Shown piece after piece: positions 8,118-16,489 of a DNA stretch of 40,732 nucleotides. This stretch comes from JBMOKU01 sp049324315 (GTDB lineage Bacteria; Bacillota; Clostridia; Peptostreptococcales; Thermotaleaceae). Where the stretch lies: contig JBMOKU010000065.1 in the NCBI GenBank assembly GCA_049324315.1, forward strand, positions 1 to 40,732. Direction: 5' to 3'. The translations under genes and the position numbers were made by a program. The notes under the pieces were generated by a model. It had not been told where the DNA came from and made no database searches. It was given only the letters and a program-made list of their open reading frames with translations. Position 1 is the stretch's first letter, and each line of letters starts with the position of its first letter.

Positions 8118-8585
8118 ATGAACTTATCCGCTCTAACCGCCATAGCAACCTTAGCTGTAGGTATAGTCTACAGCATCCAATCCTATAACCTGCCACGAGC
8201 TACCATAGGAAACCCTTGGGCGCCTGTTATATTCCCTTTGGGCTTGGGTGTGACAATGACTGTCTTTGGCCTCATTTTACTGCTTCAATCTGTAAAAAAC
8301 GGCGATTTTAAAAACAGTCAAAACAAGGAAAAGGGCCTTACCTATACAGGGAAACTCATTGCCTTTACCTGCACCGTCAGCATTATCTATGCAATGATCT
8401 TTGAAAAGGCAGGCTTTGTGATTTCAACGATTTTATTCTTAGGCTCCATTCTCTTTGCTGTAAACGGCAAGGATCAATGGAAGGTCAACACCCTAGTGGC
8501 TGTCAGCTTCAGCTTAGGCATTTATATTGTTTTCTCAAAGTTACTCGGAATTATACTGCCACCACTACCATTCCTTTATATTTAA
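8118..8585 (+). CDS. tctB: TctB, small membrane subunit of the TTT transporter
   Basis: A 155-residue integral membrane protein with about four hydrophobic segments (near 5-23, 36-57, 77-101 and 115-150) and a short polar loop (KNGDFKNSQNKEKG). This is the usual architecture of the poorly conserved TctB subunit. The start is ATG 8118, six bases after GTGAGGTG; a GTG at 8109 is in frame but belongs to the ribosome binding site. It sits between tctC and tctA, 21 bp before the latter, as in other TTT operons. Confidence 0.85.
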   Translation: MNLSALTAIATLAVGIVYSIQSYNLPRATIGNPWAPVIFPLGLGVTMTVFGLILLLQSVKNGDFKNSQNKEKGLTYTGKLIAFTCTVSIIYAMIFEKAGFVISTILFLGSILFAVNGKDQWKVNTLVAVSFSLGIYIVFSKLLGIILPPLPFLYI

Positions 8586-8606
8586 TCATACCAGGAGGTG
8601 AAAAAA

Positions 8607-10106
8607 ATGGACGTATTACAATATTTACTACACGGTTTTAGCGTTGCTCTTGATCCAATGAATATCTTCTGGGTTACTTTGGGAGGTGCCTTAGGAAGTA
8701 TCATCGGGATGCTCCCCGGTCTCGGCCCTGCCACCGGTGTTGCGGTACTGCTGCCCCTTACCTTCACCATGGGTCCTACCGCAGCCTTGATTACCATGTG
8801 CGGCGTATACTACGGCGCCATGTTCGGAGGCTCCAGAAGCTCTATATTGATTAACACCCCCGGAGACGGTGCAGCCATCGCAGCCACCTTCGACGGATAC
8901 CCAATGACCTTAAACGGCCGGGCAGAATCAGCCCTTGCCATCTCTGCCATCGCTTCTTTTATCGGCGGTACCCTAGCTACCATCGCCATGGTTTTCATAG
9001 CACAGCCGGTAGCTAGATTTGCATTAAAATTTGGCCCCCCAGAATACTTTATGTTGATGATCTTTGCCCTTTCCGCTACGGCTTCCATGTCGAAAGGAAA
9101 CGCTATAAAAGGCTTTATCTCCATGCTTTTGGGTCTGATGATTGCTACCGTAGGAATTGATGCCCAATCAGGGGTTACTCGATTTACCTTTGGCATCTTA
9201 GAGCTTCAAGGCGGAATTGACTTCCTTGTGGTTATCATTGCCATGTATGCATTAGGTGAAGTATTCAGCACCTTCCAGTCTCTAAAGGAAGGGAAAAAGA
9301 AGATGCAAACCAAGTTCGGAAAAATCTGGATCACCAAGGAAGAGTGGAAAAAATGCTTCTGGCCAATTCTCCGAAGCGCGCCTGTGGGTTTCTTTATCGG
9401 TGCCCTCCCGGGAGCCGGCGGTACCATGGCTTCTTTAATGGCTTATAACAATGAAAAACAGTTATCCAAAAACCCGGATGATTTCGGAAAAGGAGAAATC
9501 GTAGGACTTGCTGCACCGGAGTCTGCCAATAATGCCTCTTCCGTAGGCGCCCTGATCCCGATGCTGACCATGGGTATCCCAGGTTCCGGAACAACAGCCG
9601 TTATGATGGGTGCATTGCTAATGTTAGGACTTCAACCAGGACCCCTATTGTTCCAACAGCATCCTGATGTGGCATGGGGCTTAATCGCCAGTATGTTTAT
9701 CGGAAATGTTGTTTTGGCCATCATCAATATCCCTATGGCAGGTGGATTGGTAAGACTGTTGGCCATTCCTCCAAGAATCCTGTACCCTATCGTTTTAGGT
9801 CTGGCTTTTGTAGGAACCTATGCCATCAGTAATAGTATTGTAGACTTCTATCTATTGGTGATCTTTGGTCTAGTAGGCTATTTCATGCATAAGGCAAAAA
9901 TACCTACAGCTCCGTTGATTCTGGCCGTTATCGTAGGTAACAGCATGGAGCAGTCCTTCAGACAGGCATTGACCGTTTCAAACGGAAACTTTGGTATCTT
10001 TGTAAAATCAGGTGTCTCCATCACACTGCTTTTATTAACGATCGGGTTCATCCTATTCCCACAAATTCAGGATATGATGAAGAAAAGAAAAGCACAAAAC
10101 GCATAA
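8607..10106 (+). CDS. tctA: TctA, large membrane subunit of the TTT transporter
   Basis: TctA forms the ion-coupled transport channel. From ATG 8607 (AGGAGGTG just upstream) the protein has 499 residues, the usual size. It carries the family's two related glycine-rich motifs: GMLPGLGPATGVAVLLPLTF (about 32-51) and GALPGAGGTMASLMAYNNEK near 260-280. GGSRSSILINTPGD also matches. About ten membrane segments are visible. It is the last gene of tctCBA and is followed by a bidirectional terminator. The likely role is citrate import for the citrate lyase pathway. Confidence 0.93.
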   Translation: MDVLQYLLHGFSVALDPMNIFWVTLGGALGSIIGMLPGLGPATGVAVLLPLTFTMGPTAALITMCGVYYGAMFGGSRSSILINTPGDGAAIAATFDGYPMTLNGRAESALAISAIASFIGGTLATIAMVFIAQPVARFALKFGPPEYFMLMIFALSATASMSKGNAIKGFISMLLGLMIATVGIDAQSGVTRFTFGILELQGGIDFLVVIIAMYALGEVFSTFQSLKEGKKKMQTKFGKIWITKEEWKKCFWPILRSAPVGFFIGALPGAGGTMASLMAYNNEKQLSKNPDDFGKGEIVGLAAPESANNASSVGALIPMLTMGIPGSGTTAVMMGALLMLGLQPGPLLFQQHPDVAWGLIASMFIGNVVLAIINIPMAGGLVRLLAIPPRILYPIVLGLAFVGTYAISNSIVDFYLLVIFGLVGYFMHKAKIPTAPLILAVIVGNSMEQSFRQALTVSNGNFGIFVKSGVSITLLLLTIGFILFPQIQDMMKKRKAQNA

Positions 10107-10128
10107 ATCCCCCCTTTATCTTTTTTAT

Positions 10129-10159
10129 AAAAACGTGTAGCATTTGTGCTCACGTTTTT
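10129..10159 (+). terminator. Bidirectional terminator between tctA and the GNAT gene
   Basis: AAAAACGTG (10129-10137) and CACGTTTTT (10151-10159) pair, with an inner AGCA/TGCT extension. A- and T-rich flanks on both sides make it suitable for the convergent genes on either strand. Confidence 0.75.
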
Positions 10160-10162
10160 ATG

Positions 10163-10909
10163 TTATCTTTTTTGGTTTCTTTCTATATTCCCCACTTTAT
10201 CTCGAATCTGAAAACCTAATCTTTTATATAATCGAACAACCCCTACATTGTCACAGCTGACAAATAAGCAAAACTTATGATCTCCATAATCTTTTAATAT
10301 CGTTTGCAGAAATCTCGTGCCTATCCCCTTGCTGCGCCAATCCGGTGCAGTATAGAAATTGGATAAAATGAATACATCATCATCTCCTCTCTCCAGGCAA
10401 AGATTACTGATGGGAAAGCCCTTCTCATAAACCACAAACCATTCCATATTATCCGGTTGGAATTCCGAAAAATGAATATTATACTGTTTTCTATACAGTT
10501 CCTTCAAACTACGCCACATTTCTTTATCAGCTTTTCCATACCTTATGCGCTCAATTTCTTGAGCACCCTTTTCTCGTACATGCTCCATAATATAATAAAA
10601 GCTTATGCTATTTTCATTACAGATACACATGTTTTCGTTCAATAAAGCATTCATCAGATCCATATCCAGTTCAAAAAAATCATAGATCCCGTAATACTGA
10701 TAGAACCAACCCATACACGCATCTATTTCCCCTCTTAACGTCACAATCTTATCATCTTCCCATACCGCTGCCATCCCACGGATATCGCCCCTGTCATTAT
10801 ACACGGTTTCGAATCGAAAACCTTTGATTCTACTTTTGATTGCCCTGATCATATATATACTGGCAAAGCTCTGCTGTTCTAGAAATTTCTTTATCTTTCT
10901 CATTCCCAT
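10163..10909 (-). CDS. GNAT-family N-acetyltransferase
   Basis: A 248-residue protein. The C-terminal half (about 120-240) is a GNAT domain with the acetyl-CoA motif DWRSKGIGTRFLQTIL, a strand-helix SNFYTAPDWR before it, and NVGVVRLYKRLGFQ, the usual last motif. The N-terminal 110 residues are a less conserved extension with many aromatic residues. The substrate cannot be read from sequence. The start at 10909 has GAGG only three bases away; Met3 at 10903 is an equally good start. It converges on tctA and appears unrelated to the citrate genes. Confidence 0.8.
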   Translation of the reverse strand: MGMRKIKKFLEQQSFASIYMIRAIKSRIKGFRFETVYNDRGDIRGMAAVWEDDKIVTLRGEIDACMGWFYQYYGIYDFFELDMDLMNALLNENMCICNENSISFYYIMEHVREKGAQEIERIRYGKADKEMWRSLKELYRKQYNIHFSEFQPDNMEWFVVYEKGFPISNLCLERGDDDVFILSNFYTAPDWRSKGIGTRFLQTILKDYGDHKFCLFVSCDNVGVVRLYKRLGFQIRDKVGNIERNQKR

Positions 10910-11097
10910 ATACCTCTTTTAATAATCTTTTCATTACTATTCCCTATATTTACACGAAATCCTTCTCTACAGAATCTTTCTACGCATCCCTGTAACTTTT
11001 CTTGCTGTTGTCCAATATGCTGAAGTAGGACAATATACGCCGTCTTTCATCTAGACGGAAGTGCATCCTATATCATCTATAAGAAGGAGGAAATTTT

Positions 11098-12570
11098 ATG
11101 TCCGTCAGACATTATGTTTTATTAGCAACCGATGGTTTTATTAGCCTTCCTAATACACCAGATATATGTCCAACACCAGATATTACAGAGAATGTATATG
11201 TATTTGGTTTTGTTGGCGGCTTATATCGCATAGATAATAAAATCATAAATCCGTTATTGAACTGGGAAAATCCAGAAAACTGGCCTTTGATGCTGGAAAT
11301 GAAAGGCACTGCCACCGTTCCATCTCCTATGATTTGGGCTGAACAAGGTGATCGTTTGTATATAACCCTCATCAATCTGGGTATGAAATACAGACCGGAT
11401 CTCCTTGACTTCCATACCGTTCATATGCATGGCGCCCATGTAGCTACACAACTAGATGGCTTTCCTGAAACATCCTTCGGCGTTCCTATGTGGATGAATG
11501 AATCAGAAGTTCCGCCCAATGCAACCTACTTCTTTGCACCGGAGCATCCGGCAACCTATATGTATCACTGCCATATCGAGGCATCAGAACATGTTCAGAT
11601 GGGCATGTATGGGGGACTGATCATCTATCCATCATATAAGGGTCTCGCCGACGCCGGAATTACAAGATCTCTAAAGGGGTACTGGTACTTGAATGGTGTT
11701 CGCCAACCCCAGATTCCAAAGACCGCTACCAACCGTAATTTCGCTTACAATCATATCGACACCTATTTCGATAAAGAATATGTCATGCTATTATCAGATA
11801 TCGATTCTACATGGCACAACAGTGTTTTTAATAATGAAGAATTTAACGCCGTTGACTATAAACCGGATTATTGGCTGGTAAACGGAAGAGCCTTTCCTGA
11901 CACCTTGCTTCCTCATCCTCAAACACCGCCAGAAGACTGTCATCCTGATCTATCGCAGATAAACTATGAATCCTATGTTCATGTAAATACAGATGATAAA
12001 TTTTTATTGAGAATGATTAATATGGGCTATCAAGTTGTACCATGGCATATTCACGGGTGGCATTTTACTATTGTCGGTAAAGATGGTCATCCTAGTCCTT
12101 TTCTAACCATTAGCCGTGATCTCTCGAAATTGACACACGCTCATTTCTTTGTTAATCATAAATCACAAATTAAAGAAATGGGCTTCACAGTAACCATAGG
12201 CTCCGGAGAAACCTATGACTTGCTTTTGACAGCCGATGATAAACGTCCTTTATATCAAAATTATATCGTCCGAGGACAAAATGGCTTTCCATCTTTATGC
12301 TGTCAGATGAAAGCTTTGCAGCAAGATGACCCCGAAACAATCTTCGATATACCTACAGATCCGGTAGAATGTCCTGATCCGAACACCGTCAACTATGTAG
12401 ACATCTGTAATGGAAGTCAAGGCTATGATCTCTTCTTCCCACAGTTTTATCCTATGCACAATCATGACGATTATAAAGTTACAAATAACGGTGTATATCC
12501 TGGAGGCCAGTTAACATATATACAAACAGATAGACCGCTGTATGAAAAGAAGGATAATTATACATCTTAG
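11098..12570 (+). CDS. Multicopper oxidase with type-1 copper motif in the N-terminal half
   Basis: A 490-residue cupredoxin-type oxidase without signal peptide or membrane segment. Copper motifs in order: HMHG (109-112); YHCHIEASEHVQMGM (156-170), giving Cys158, His165 and a Met as type-1 ligands; WHIHGWHF (316-323); and MHNHDD (453-458). In classical three-domain laccases the HCHxxxHxxxxM motif is in the last domain; here it is in the first half and the last motif lacks Cys. That resembles the type-C two-domain arrangement. Start ATG 11098 follows GAAGGAGG. The substrate is unknown; metal oxidation or a spore-coat role like CotA, which also lacks a signal peptide, are possibilities. It is probably co-transcribed with the next gene. 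Confidence 0.85.
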   Translation: MSVRHYVLLATDGFISLPNTPDICPTPDITENVYVFGFVGGLYRIDNKIINPLLNWENPENWPLMLEMKGTATVPSPMIWAEQGDRLYITLINLGMKYRPDLLDFHTVHMHGAHVATQLDGFPETSFGVPMWMNESEVPPNATYFFAPEHPATYMYHCHIEASEHVQMGMYGGLIIYPSYKGLADAGITRSLKGYWYLNGVRQPQIPKTATNRNFAYNHIDTYFDKEYVMLLSDIDSTWHNSVFNNEEFNAVDYKPDYWLVNGRAFPDTLLPHPQTPPEDCHPDLSQINYESYVHVNTDDKFLLRMINMGYQVVPWHIHGWHFTIVGKDGHPSPFLTISRDLSKLTHAHFFVNHKSQIKEMGFTVTIGSGETYDLLLTADDKRPLYQNYIVRGQNGFPSLCCQMKALQQDDPETIFDIPTDPVECPDPNTVNYVDICNGSQGYDLFFPQFYPMHNHDDYKVTNNGVYPGGQLTYIQTDRPLYEKKDNYTS

Positions 12571-12593
12571 TAACAAGGTCAAAGATAGGTAGC

Positions 12594-13010
12594 ATGAAGG
12601 CAGCTTTCGTGAAAATATTTTCCAAAGTTAAAAACTGGCTCTCTAATAAATGGTTTACTCTAATCTATCCCTTTAAAAAACCAAAACTAAAGGTAATTCA
12701 ATTGCAGCTAAGCGGTGATGGAAGGTTCATTGATGTTCGATATTGGCTTTCCAGGCCTGACAAAATGAAGAAAACAACAGAAATATACCTGATCGATGAA
12801 GAATCCGGAATCAAATGCAGCCTAGTAAAGATTCCAAAATATGGATATGTTAGAACAAGGCATAGATATAAAAGATCTATGGGCATTCTCCTTTTCCACA
12901 ATTTAGATAATACGATTCGATATGGTTCCAAGGTGACACTCTTTTTAGGCCCCTTCCGTTTGGAGCATATGGAAGTAAGTAGAAAATCTTGTCAATATAC
13001 CTCAGAATAA
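12594..13010 (+). CDS. Unknown 138-residue protein following the multicopper oxidase
   Basis: I do not recognise this protein. It starts 23 bp after the oxidase stop and ends just before a clear terminator, so the two very likely share a transcript. The first 30 residues are basic with aromatic residues (KNWLSNKWFTLIYPFKKPK). The remainder looks like a beta-rich domain (VIQLQLSGDGRFIDVRYWLS, TEIYLIDEESGIKCSLVKIP) rich in Arg, Lys and Tyr, with a net positive charge. There is no signal peptide or clear membrane helix. The upstream ribosome binding site (ATAGGT) is weak. Small basic proteins paired with CotA-like oxidases could be coat components, but that is only a possibility. Confidence 0.6.
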   Translation: MKAAFVKIFSKVKNWLSNKWFTLIYPFKKPKLKVIQLQLSGDGRFIDVRYWLSRPDKMKKTTEIYLIDEESGIKCSLVKIPKYGYVRTRHRYKRSMGILLFHNLDNTIRYGSKVTLFLGPFRLEHMEVSRKSCQYTSE

Positions 13011-13033
13011 TCCTTCTCATTATATAAGCCCTT

Positions 13034-13060
13034 ATCCACTGCAAACAGCAGTGGATTTTT
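13034..13060 (+). terminator. Terminator after the oxidase operon
   Basis: ATCCACTGC and GCAGTGGAT form a perfect 9-bp stem with a 5-base loop, followed by T5. Confidence 0.85.
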
Positions 13061-13263
13061 ATGTGTTATTATCTGTTGGAAAATTCTATAAATCTTATTT
13101 TTCATGCATCCTAATATTTATACGCTTATTTACATTTTATTTCATTGAATACAATATATATCCACAATATACAACCCGTACATCTTATTGTGAGATTACA
13201 ACTTGTCTTTGTATTATCAACATGTGTATTCAAAAATACATCAAAACAACAGAGAAAAACATT

Positions 13264-13325
13264 AATGAATAATTATAATATTTTTTGAATAAATATGTTG
13301 CATAATTATTTATTTCTGCTATAAT
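13264..13325 (+). promoter_or_regulatory. argGH promoter with candidate ArgR boxes
   Basis: TTGCAT (-35, 13298-13303), a 16-base spacer and a perfect TATAAT (-10, 13320-13325) precede argG. Just upstream TGAATAATTAT (13266-13276) and TGAATAAATAT (13286-13296) repeat with a 20-bp period, overlapping the -35 side. This is the spacing and core expected of tandem ArgR boxes in Firmicutes. The right halves are weak. The remaining part of the 351-bp gap 13011-13361 holds the terminator at 13034-13060 and otherwise AT-rich sequence without visible features. Confidence 0.6.
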
Positions 13326-13361
13326 TGTATTTATTATAATACATGTTTAGGAGGATATGTT

Positions 13362-14594
13362 ATGAAAAAGGAAAAAGTTGTATTAGCCTACTCTGGAGGT
13401 CTAGACACTTCCGTTATACTTACATGGTTAAAAGAAACATATGATTATGAGGTTATTGCCGTATGTGTAGACGTTGGACAGCAAGAAGATTTTGCGGCCG
13501 TAAAGAAAAAAGCATTGGCCACTGGTGCAGCCTCCGCTTATATCGTTGATGTAAAAGAAGAATTTATTACGGATTACATTTACCCTACGTTAAAAGCCAG
13601 TGCTGTTTACGAAGATGATTATTTATTGGGAACCTCCTTTGCAAGACCATTAATTGCAAAGAAGTTGGTAGAAATAGCTGAAAAAGAAGGGGCTGTTGCC
13701 ATTGCCCACGGAGCGACAGGTAAAGGAAATGATCAGGTACGTTTCGAAGCAACGATTAAAGCTCTAAACCCCTATCTTAAAATTATTGCTCCATGGAGAA
13801 TTTGGAATTTGAAATCCCGTGAGGACTGCGTTGATTACGCAACAAAGCACAACATTCCGATCCCTGTTACCAAAAAAGACATATACAGCCGTGATCAAAA
13901 CATCTGGCATTTAAGCCATGAAGGCGGCAATTTGGAAAATCCATGGAATGAGCATGACAACACCATCTATAAAATGTCTGTTGCCCCGGAAAAAGCGCCT
14001 GATGCACCGACTTACGTAGAAATTACTTTTGAAAAGGGTATTCCTGTAGCCGTTGATGGAAAGACCCTAAATCCTATTGATATGGTATTGTTATTAAATG
14101 AAATCGGTGGTGCCAACGGTGTAGGTGTTATCGATATCATTGAAAACCGTTTGGTTGGAATGAAATCCCGTGGTATTTATGAGACTCCTGGAGGAACCAT
14201 CTTGTTTCAAGCCCATAAAGCATTAGAAAAATTAACACTAGACCGAGCAACGTTAAACTTTAAGAAAATGGTTTCTGAAAAATATGCACAATTGGTCTAT
14301 GACGGACTATGGTTTACGCCATTAAAGGAAGCCCTGGATAAATTTGTTGACAGCACTCAGGAATGCGTAACCGGCAAAGTAAAATTAAAGCTTTATAAGG
14401 GTACTTGCGCTGCTGTTGCTTCTGCTTCCCCTTATTCCCTATATAATGAAGAATTTGTTACCTTTGGAGAAGATGATGTCTACAATCAAAAGGATGCGGA
14501 AGGATTTATCAATCTCTTTGCATTACCAATAACCATCCGTTCTCTTATGAAGCAAAAACATGCACAAGAACAAAAGGAGAAAAAAGTAATATGA
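13362..14594 (+). CDS. argG: ArgG, argininosuccinate synthase
   Basis: ArgG joins citrulline and aspartate with ATP to give argininosuccinate in arginine synthesis. The 410-residue protein begins with the PP-loop ATP motif VLAYSGGLDTSVILTWL (about 7-23) and has AHGATGKGNDQVRFE (about 115-129) and RDQNIWHLSHEGGNLENPW, all diagnostic. The start ATG 13362 follows AGGAGGATAT. The gene overlaps argH by four bases (ATGA), so the two are translationally coupled. Length is normal. Confidence 0.97.
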   Translation: MKKEKVVLAYSGGLDTSVILTWLKETYDYEVIAVCVDVGQQEDFAAVKKKALATGAASAYIVDVKEEFITDYIYPTLKASAVYEDDYLLGTSFARPLIAKKLVEIAEKEGAVAIAHGATGKGNDQVRFEATIKALNPYLKIIAPWRIWNLKSREDCVDYATKHNIPIPVTKKDIYSRDQNIWHLSHEGGNLENPWNEHDNTIYKMSVAPEKAPDAPTYVEITFEKGIPVAVDGKTLNPIDMVLLLNEIGGANGVGVIDIIENRLVGMKSRGIYETPGGTILFQAHKALEKLTLDRATLNFKKMVSEKYAQLVYDGLWFTPLKEALDKFVDSTQECVTGKVKLKLYKGTCAAVASASPYSLYNEEFVTFGEDDVYNQKDAEGFINLFALPITIRSLMKQKHAQEQKEKKVI

Positions 14595-15967
14595 AACTGT
14601 GGGGAGGACGATTTGCAAAAACCACAGCTTCCCTTGTAGACCAGTTTAATGCCTCCATCGGTTTTGACCAAAAACTTTACAAGCATGATATCATGGGCAG
14701 TATTGCCCATGCTCGAATGCTTGGTAAAACCAATATATTGACCAAAGAAGAATCTGATATCATCGTAGCTTCTCTTCAAGAAATTTTGCAGGATATTGAA
14801 GGCGGAAAGATTGAATTCAAGCTGGAATATGAAGATATTCATATGAATATCGAAAAGATTTTGATAGATCGAATTGGTGAAGTGGGTAAAAAGCTTCATA
14901 CGGCTCGAAGCAGAAATGATCAGGTAGCTGTGGATATTCGTCTCTATTTACGGGATGAATTGCTAGAAATCTGTGGATTATTGAAGAACTTGTTGAAAAC
15001 TTTCATCCAGCTTTCAGAAAACCACATTGATACCATCATGCCCGGTTATACCCATCTGCAAAGAGCGCAGCCTATCACCTTCGGCTATCATATGATGGCT
15101 TATTTTCAAATGTTTAAGCGAGATTATGAACGGTTAATGGATTGTCATAAGCGACTAAACATTCTGCCTCTAGGCTCCGGTGCCCTTGCCGGTACCACAT
15201 ATCCTACGGACAGACAGTTTTTGGCTGATGCCCTAGGTTTCTTCTCTGTATCGGAAAATGCCTTAGATTCCGTCAGTGATAGGGATTTTGCCATTGAGTT
15301 TATCAACGACGCTTCTATCATCATGATGCATTTAAGCCGCTTCTGCGAAGAATTGATTATTTGGAGCTCTGCGGAGTTCAATTTTGTAGAAATGGACGAT
15401 GCATACAGTACAGGGAGCAGCATCATGCCGCAAAAGAAAAATCCAGACATTGCCGAATTGATCCGGGGTAAAACCGGCAGAATCTACGGCAATCTGATCA
15501 ACATCCTAACGATCATGAAAGCTCTGCCCCTGGCCTATAACAAGGATATGCAGGAGGACAAGCCGCCTTTATTCGATACCGTAGAAAATGTAAAGGATTG
15601 CCTGGTCATATTTAATCACATGCTGCAGACCATGACTGTAAAGAAGGATAGTATGAAGAAAGCTACCAAGGAAGGCTTTATGAATGCCACAGACGTGGCA
15701 GATTATCTGGTAAAAAAAGGCTTACCCTTTAGAAGCTCCCATGAAATCGTAGGCAAGATGGTACTCTACTGCATACAAAACCAGAAAGCCATCGATGATT
15801 TAACCATGGAAGAATTCCAGCAGTTTTCACCGGTATTTACAGAAGATATCCTGGAAGCTATCCAAATAGAAAATTGTGTTGCATCAAAAATTTCTCAAGG
15901 CTCCACATCAAAATCCAGCGTCATTCAGATGCTTACCCAAGCAAAACTGTATATAGAGAGAATATAA
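14591..15967 (+). CDS. argH: ArgH, argininosuccinate lyase
   Basis: ArgH splits argininosuccinate to arginine and fumarate, the last step of arginine synthesis. The 458-residue protein has the fumarase/aspartase superfamily signature GSSIMPQKKNPDIAEL (about 276-291), with the N-terminal KLWGGRFAKTTASLVDQFNAS, TARSRNDQVAVDIRLYLRDE and PGYTHLQRAQPITFGYH segments of the family. It overlaps the end of argG by four bases and is followed by a strong terminator, so argGH is a two-gene operon. Confidence 0.97.
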   Translation: MKLWGGRFAKTTASLVDQFNASIGFDQKLYKHDIMGSIAHARMLGKTNILTKEESDIIVASLQEILQDIEGGKIEFKLEYEDIHMNIEKILIDRIGEVGKKLHTARSRNDQVAVDIRLYLRDELLEICGLLKNLLKTFIQLSENHIDTIMPGYTHLQRAQPITFGYHMMAYFQMFKRDYERLMDCHKRLNILPLGSGALAGTTYPTDRQFLADALGFFSVSENALDSVSDRDFAIEFINDASIIMMHLSRFCEELIIWSSAEFNFVEMDDAYSTGSSIMPQKKNPDIAELIRGKTGRIYGNLINILTIMKALPLAYNKDMQEDKPPLFDTVENVKDCLVIFNHMLQTMTVKKDSMKKATKEGFMNATDVADYLVKKGLPFRSSHEIVGKMVLYCIQNQKAIDDLTMEEFQQFSPVFTEDILEAIQIENCVASKISQGSTSKSSVIQMLTQAKLYIERI

Positions 15968-15977
15968 TCCCCCATTG

Positions 15978-16008
15978 ATAGTGCATCCCCCAGGTGCACT
16001 ATTTTTTT
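15978..16008 (+). terminator. Terminator of argGH
   Basis: ATAGTGCA and TGCACTAT form an 8-bp stem around a C-rich loop, followed by T7. Confidence 0.85.
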
Positions 16009-16030
16009 GTCAATCTTCTAAGCCATTTCA

Positions 16031-16046
16031 TTTGTTAATTAACAAA
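16031..16046. other. 16-bp perfect palindrome
   Basis: TTTGTTAATTAACAAA is a perfect palindrome with no spacer, located between the argH terminator and the hairpin repeat. It could be an operator or a chance AT-rich palindrome. It lies far (about 450 bp) from the next gene start. Confidence 0.3.
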
Positions 16047-16060
16047 CAAAACTGTACATC

Positions 16061-16150
16061 CGTTGCGCCTCGGAGACAGTTCCATTGTTTCCTCGGATGG
16101 CTGTAGGCAGCCACCCCTACGATGCTCGAACCGTCCCCATGGCTCCGCTA
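16061..16150 (+). repeat. GGGGACAGTTC-type hairpin repeat, copy 1
   Basis: A GC-rich segment in an AT-rich gap. GAGACAGTTCC (about 16073-16083) and GAACCGTCCCC (16128-16138) are imperfect inverted arms, followed by ATGGCTCCGCT. The same arms and tail recur in the same orientation at 20127-20203. Such interspersed hairpins in Firmicutes resemble REP-type elements. No transposase is present here. Confidence 0.65.
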
Positions 16151-16303
16151 TTTTATGGCTGACTGAAATATACTTAGTGTTATACATATAGTATATTAAT
16201 ACAATGTTTTCCAATATTTTCTTCTTTCATAAATGTGATTAGTTTTAATAAATTATTCACATTCCCTTGTATGCGTGTATGCAATATCATAATGAGTGTT
16301 TTT

Positions 16304-16321
16304 TTATCATAAGTATGATAA
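16304..16321. promoter_or_regulatory. Operator-like palindrome upstream of the hydrogenase operon
   Basis: TTATCATA-AG-TATGATAA is a perfect inverted repeat with 8-bp arms, about 115 bp before the hydrogenase promoter. A related TATCATAATGA lies at about 16285-16295. The binding protein is unknown. Confidence 0.4.
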
Positions 16322-16395
16322 CAGTTGAAATTTCCTTATCCAAAACAGTTATTAGGTTTCTTTTTTTTGTTGAAGTCTTGTGTCCATTTTAAAAG

Positions 16396-16445
16396 TTTGT
16401 GAATATTTAAACTTTTTTGACTTTTATTTCACAAACCATTATTAT
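16396..16445 (+). promoter_or_regulatory. Promoter of the hydrogenase operon with Rex-like half-sites
   Basis: TTGACT (-35, 16417-16422), a 17-base spacer and TATTAT (-10, 16440-16445) stand 45 bp before the first start codon. Half-sites TTTGTGAA (16396-16403) and TTCACAAA (16428-16435) are exact inverted matches to the two halves of the Rex operator TTGTGAA-N4-TTCACAA, but they are 24 bp apart rather than 4. One lies in the spacer, so NADH-responsive repression is plausible but not proven. The rest of the 522-bp gap 15968-16489 holds the terminator, two palindromes and a hairpin repeat listed separately. Confidence 0.55.
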
Positions 16446-16489
16446 ATAAATAGACGTTCCTTATTGAATCTATGAAAGGAGATGAACGT

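Noticed and set aside
13051..13272. Open frame of 73 codons before argG
   Set aside because: It begins in the terminator of the preceding operon, is AT-rich with no ribosome binding site, and its end is close to the argG promoter.
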